DNA of 5,997 nucleotides from Spirochaetaceae bacterium. Lineage in GTDB: Bacteria > Spirochaetota > Spirochaetia > Treponematales > Breznakiellaceae. This document shows, piece after piece, positions 5,638-5,997 of the stretch. Location: NCBI GenBank assembly GCA_031269165.1, contig JAISZQ010000278.1, positions 1 through 5,997 on the forward strand, in the 5' to 3' direction. The notes beneath the pieces are model-generated. The model was not told where the DNA came from, did not search any database, and worked only from the letters and a program-made list of their open reading frames with translations. Numbering within the stretch: the first letter of the stretch is position 1; the number at the start of each line of letters is the position of its first letter. Position numbers and translations under genes: made by a program.

Positions 5638-5837
5638 GGGGAAAGGCTTCCACTATCAACAACTTAAGAATTTTGGTCCGCGAATGGCGCGAATAAATAC
5701 GAATAATACATACCCATCAGCGCGTATTCGCATACATTCGCGGACATTCGCGGACAAAAAAACTAAAAATCTGTGTGATCCGTTGACCACTCTTATATTC
5801 CATTGGCTTAAGTTGTTGACAGTGAAAGCCTTCCCCC
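5638..5837. repeat. 200-bp segment bounded by 31-bp inverted repeats
   Basis: 5638-5668 and 5807-5837 are inverted copies with 28 of 31 positions matching; the inner 13 (TCAACAACTTAAG at 5656-5668) match perfectly. They enclose 138 bases holding another imperfect inverted repeat. The sequence just left of it, TCTCAGAAAAAGGGGAA (about 5627-5643), resembles TCTCAGCAAAAGGGGGAA at 1827-1844 inside the MITE, which ties this cluster to the element between proB and the GH13 gene. No coding sequence is seen. Confidence 0.7.
5677..5754. repeat. imperfect inverted repeat rich in CGCGAAT / ATTCGCG units
   Basis: TCCGCGAATG at 5677-5686 is the complement of 5745-5754, and pairing continues inward with one shift through the CGCGAAT...CGAATA units to about 5707 and 5722. 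The following AAAAATCTGTGTGATCCGT (5766-5784) is a phrase I recall from intergenic repeats of many unrelated bacteria. The segment therefore looks like a member of a widespread non-coding repeat, placed inside the 31-bp inverted flanks. Confidence 0.65.
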
Positions 5838-5976
5838 TCGCTACGGCCAGCTCAAACCATTGCGGGGTATACCCCGCAATGGTTTGAGCCGTCCTCCGCT
5901 ACCCCTTTCAACGGGGGTCAGACCCCCGTAACACCCCCGGATCACAGCGGAGGCTTATTGTCACTATCCAAAAACT
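5811..5976. repeat. second hairpin element, sharing the MITE core but with different ends
   Basis: 5828-5956 aligns to 1873-1964 of the MITE: the same GCCTTCCCCCTCGCT start, TTCAACGGGGGT, ACCCCCGTAAC and CCCCCGGATCACAGCGGAGG end. It differs by a palindromic insertion of about 40 bases. The ACGGGGGT/ACCCCCGT stem is kept (5911-5929) although the loop has changed from 5 to 3 bases. The outer parts differ from the MITE: AGTTGTTGACAGTGA at 5811-5825 is imperfectly complementary to the sequence at about 5957-5976, so it may have its own terminal inverted repeats. No coding sequence is seen. Confidence 0.7.
5850..5889. repeat. perfect 40-bp palindrome
   Basis: 5850-5869 is the exact reverse complement of 5870-5889, centred on GGGGTATACCCC, with no spacer. 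It sits exactly where the related core at 1873-1964 has none, so it is an insertion into that core. Such a sequence could extrude as a cruciform or make a stable RNA hairpin. No U-tract follows on either strand, so it is not a standard terminator. Confidence 0.9.
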
Positions 5977-5997
5977 ATGATAGTCTGATATACGGTT
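5890..5997. other. right window edge: end of repeat cluster, no gene seen
   Basis: After the palindrome come the shared core end (to 5956) and about 40 A+T-rich bases to the edge. No start of a gene is visible. The A+T-rich tail may belong to the control region of a gene outside the window, but I could not support a specific promoter. Confidence 0.5.

Noticed and set aside
5591..5887. Plus-strand open frame of 98 codons upstream of the GH13 gene
   Set aside because: It crosses the GH13 promoter, the inverted flanks and the non-coding repeat, and ends in the palindrome; no conserved protein is suggested.
5958..5986. TTGTCA-17-TAGTCT as an outward promoter at the right edge
   Set aside because: The -10 keeps only 3 of 6 bases and no downstream gene is visible to support it.

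Overview
The window holds two intact genes on the minus strand, a large cytoplasmic GH13 alpha-amylase-family protein (5550..2113) and glutamate 5-kinase proB (1516..719). The 3' part of an IS1-family insertion sequence enters from the left edge (1..477). Three gene-poor stretches (478..718, 1517..2112, 5551..5997) are packed with short repeats. The two genes have G+C-rich third positions, while the IS is visibly more A+T-rich. The organism looks like a moderately G+C-rich bacterium with many insertion sequences and intergenic repeats. A spirochaete of the Treponema group is my best guess, from remembered distribution of this GH13 type, PUA-less ProB and hairpin repeats of the 'CHCERSEAIQ' kind. 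The guess is an inference with modest confidence.

Layout. 1..462 encodes the catalytic end of an IS1 transposase, with a putative right terminal repeat ending near 477. Just beyond it lies a short minus-strand reading frame (531..478) that the IS may have cut. 478..718 otherwise holds a fragment related to a repeat found further right. proB has its own Shine-Dalgarno and a plausible sigma70 promoter. Between proB and the GH13 gene lie 596 bases with no intact gene. They contain (a) a decayed 126-bp duplicate of the 3' end of the GH13 gene plus its downstream repeat, (b) a 182-bp MITE-like element with perfect 15-bp terminal inverted repeats and a TA target duplication, inserted into that decayed duplicate, and (c) a long hairpin repeat directly downstream of the GH13 stop codon. 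The GH13 gene has a good GGAGG ribosome binding site and a TTGCAA-17-TATACT promoter. Upstream of it lies a second repeat cluster. This includes a close relative of the MITE core carrying an extra perfect 40-bp palindrome, and a 138-bp segment flanked by 31-bp inverted repeats.

How the genes relate. proB makes gamma-glutamyl phosphate in proline synthesis and the GH13 protein acts on alpha-glucans. They share a strand but not a pathway, and the repeat-filled gap and separate promoters argue against one operon. No proA is visible. The most interesting content is the repeat system: a mosaic family of non-autonomous hairpin elements that share cores but not ends, and a datable order of events (hairpin with insert, then duplication of the gene's 3' end, then decay, then MITE insertion). 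I do not see a defence system, CRISPR array, tRNA or rRNA.
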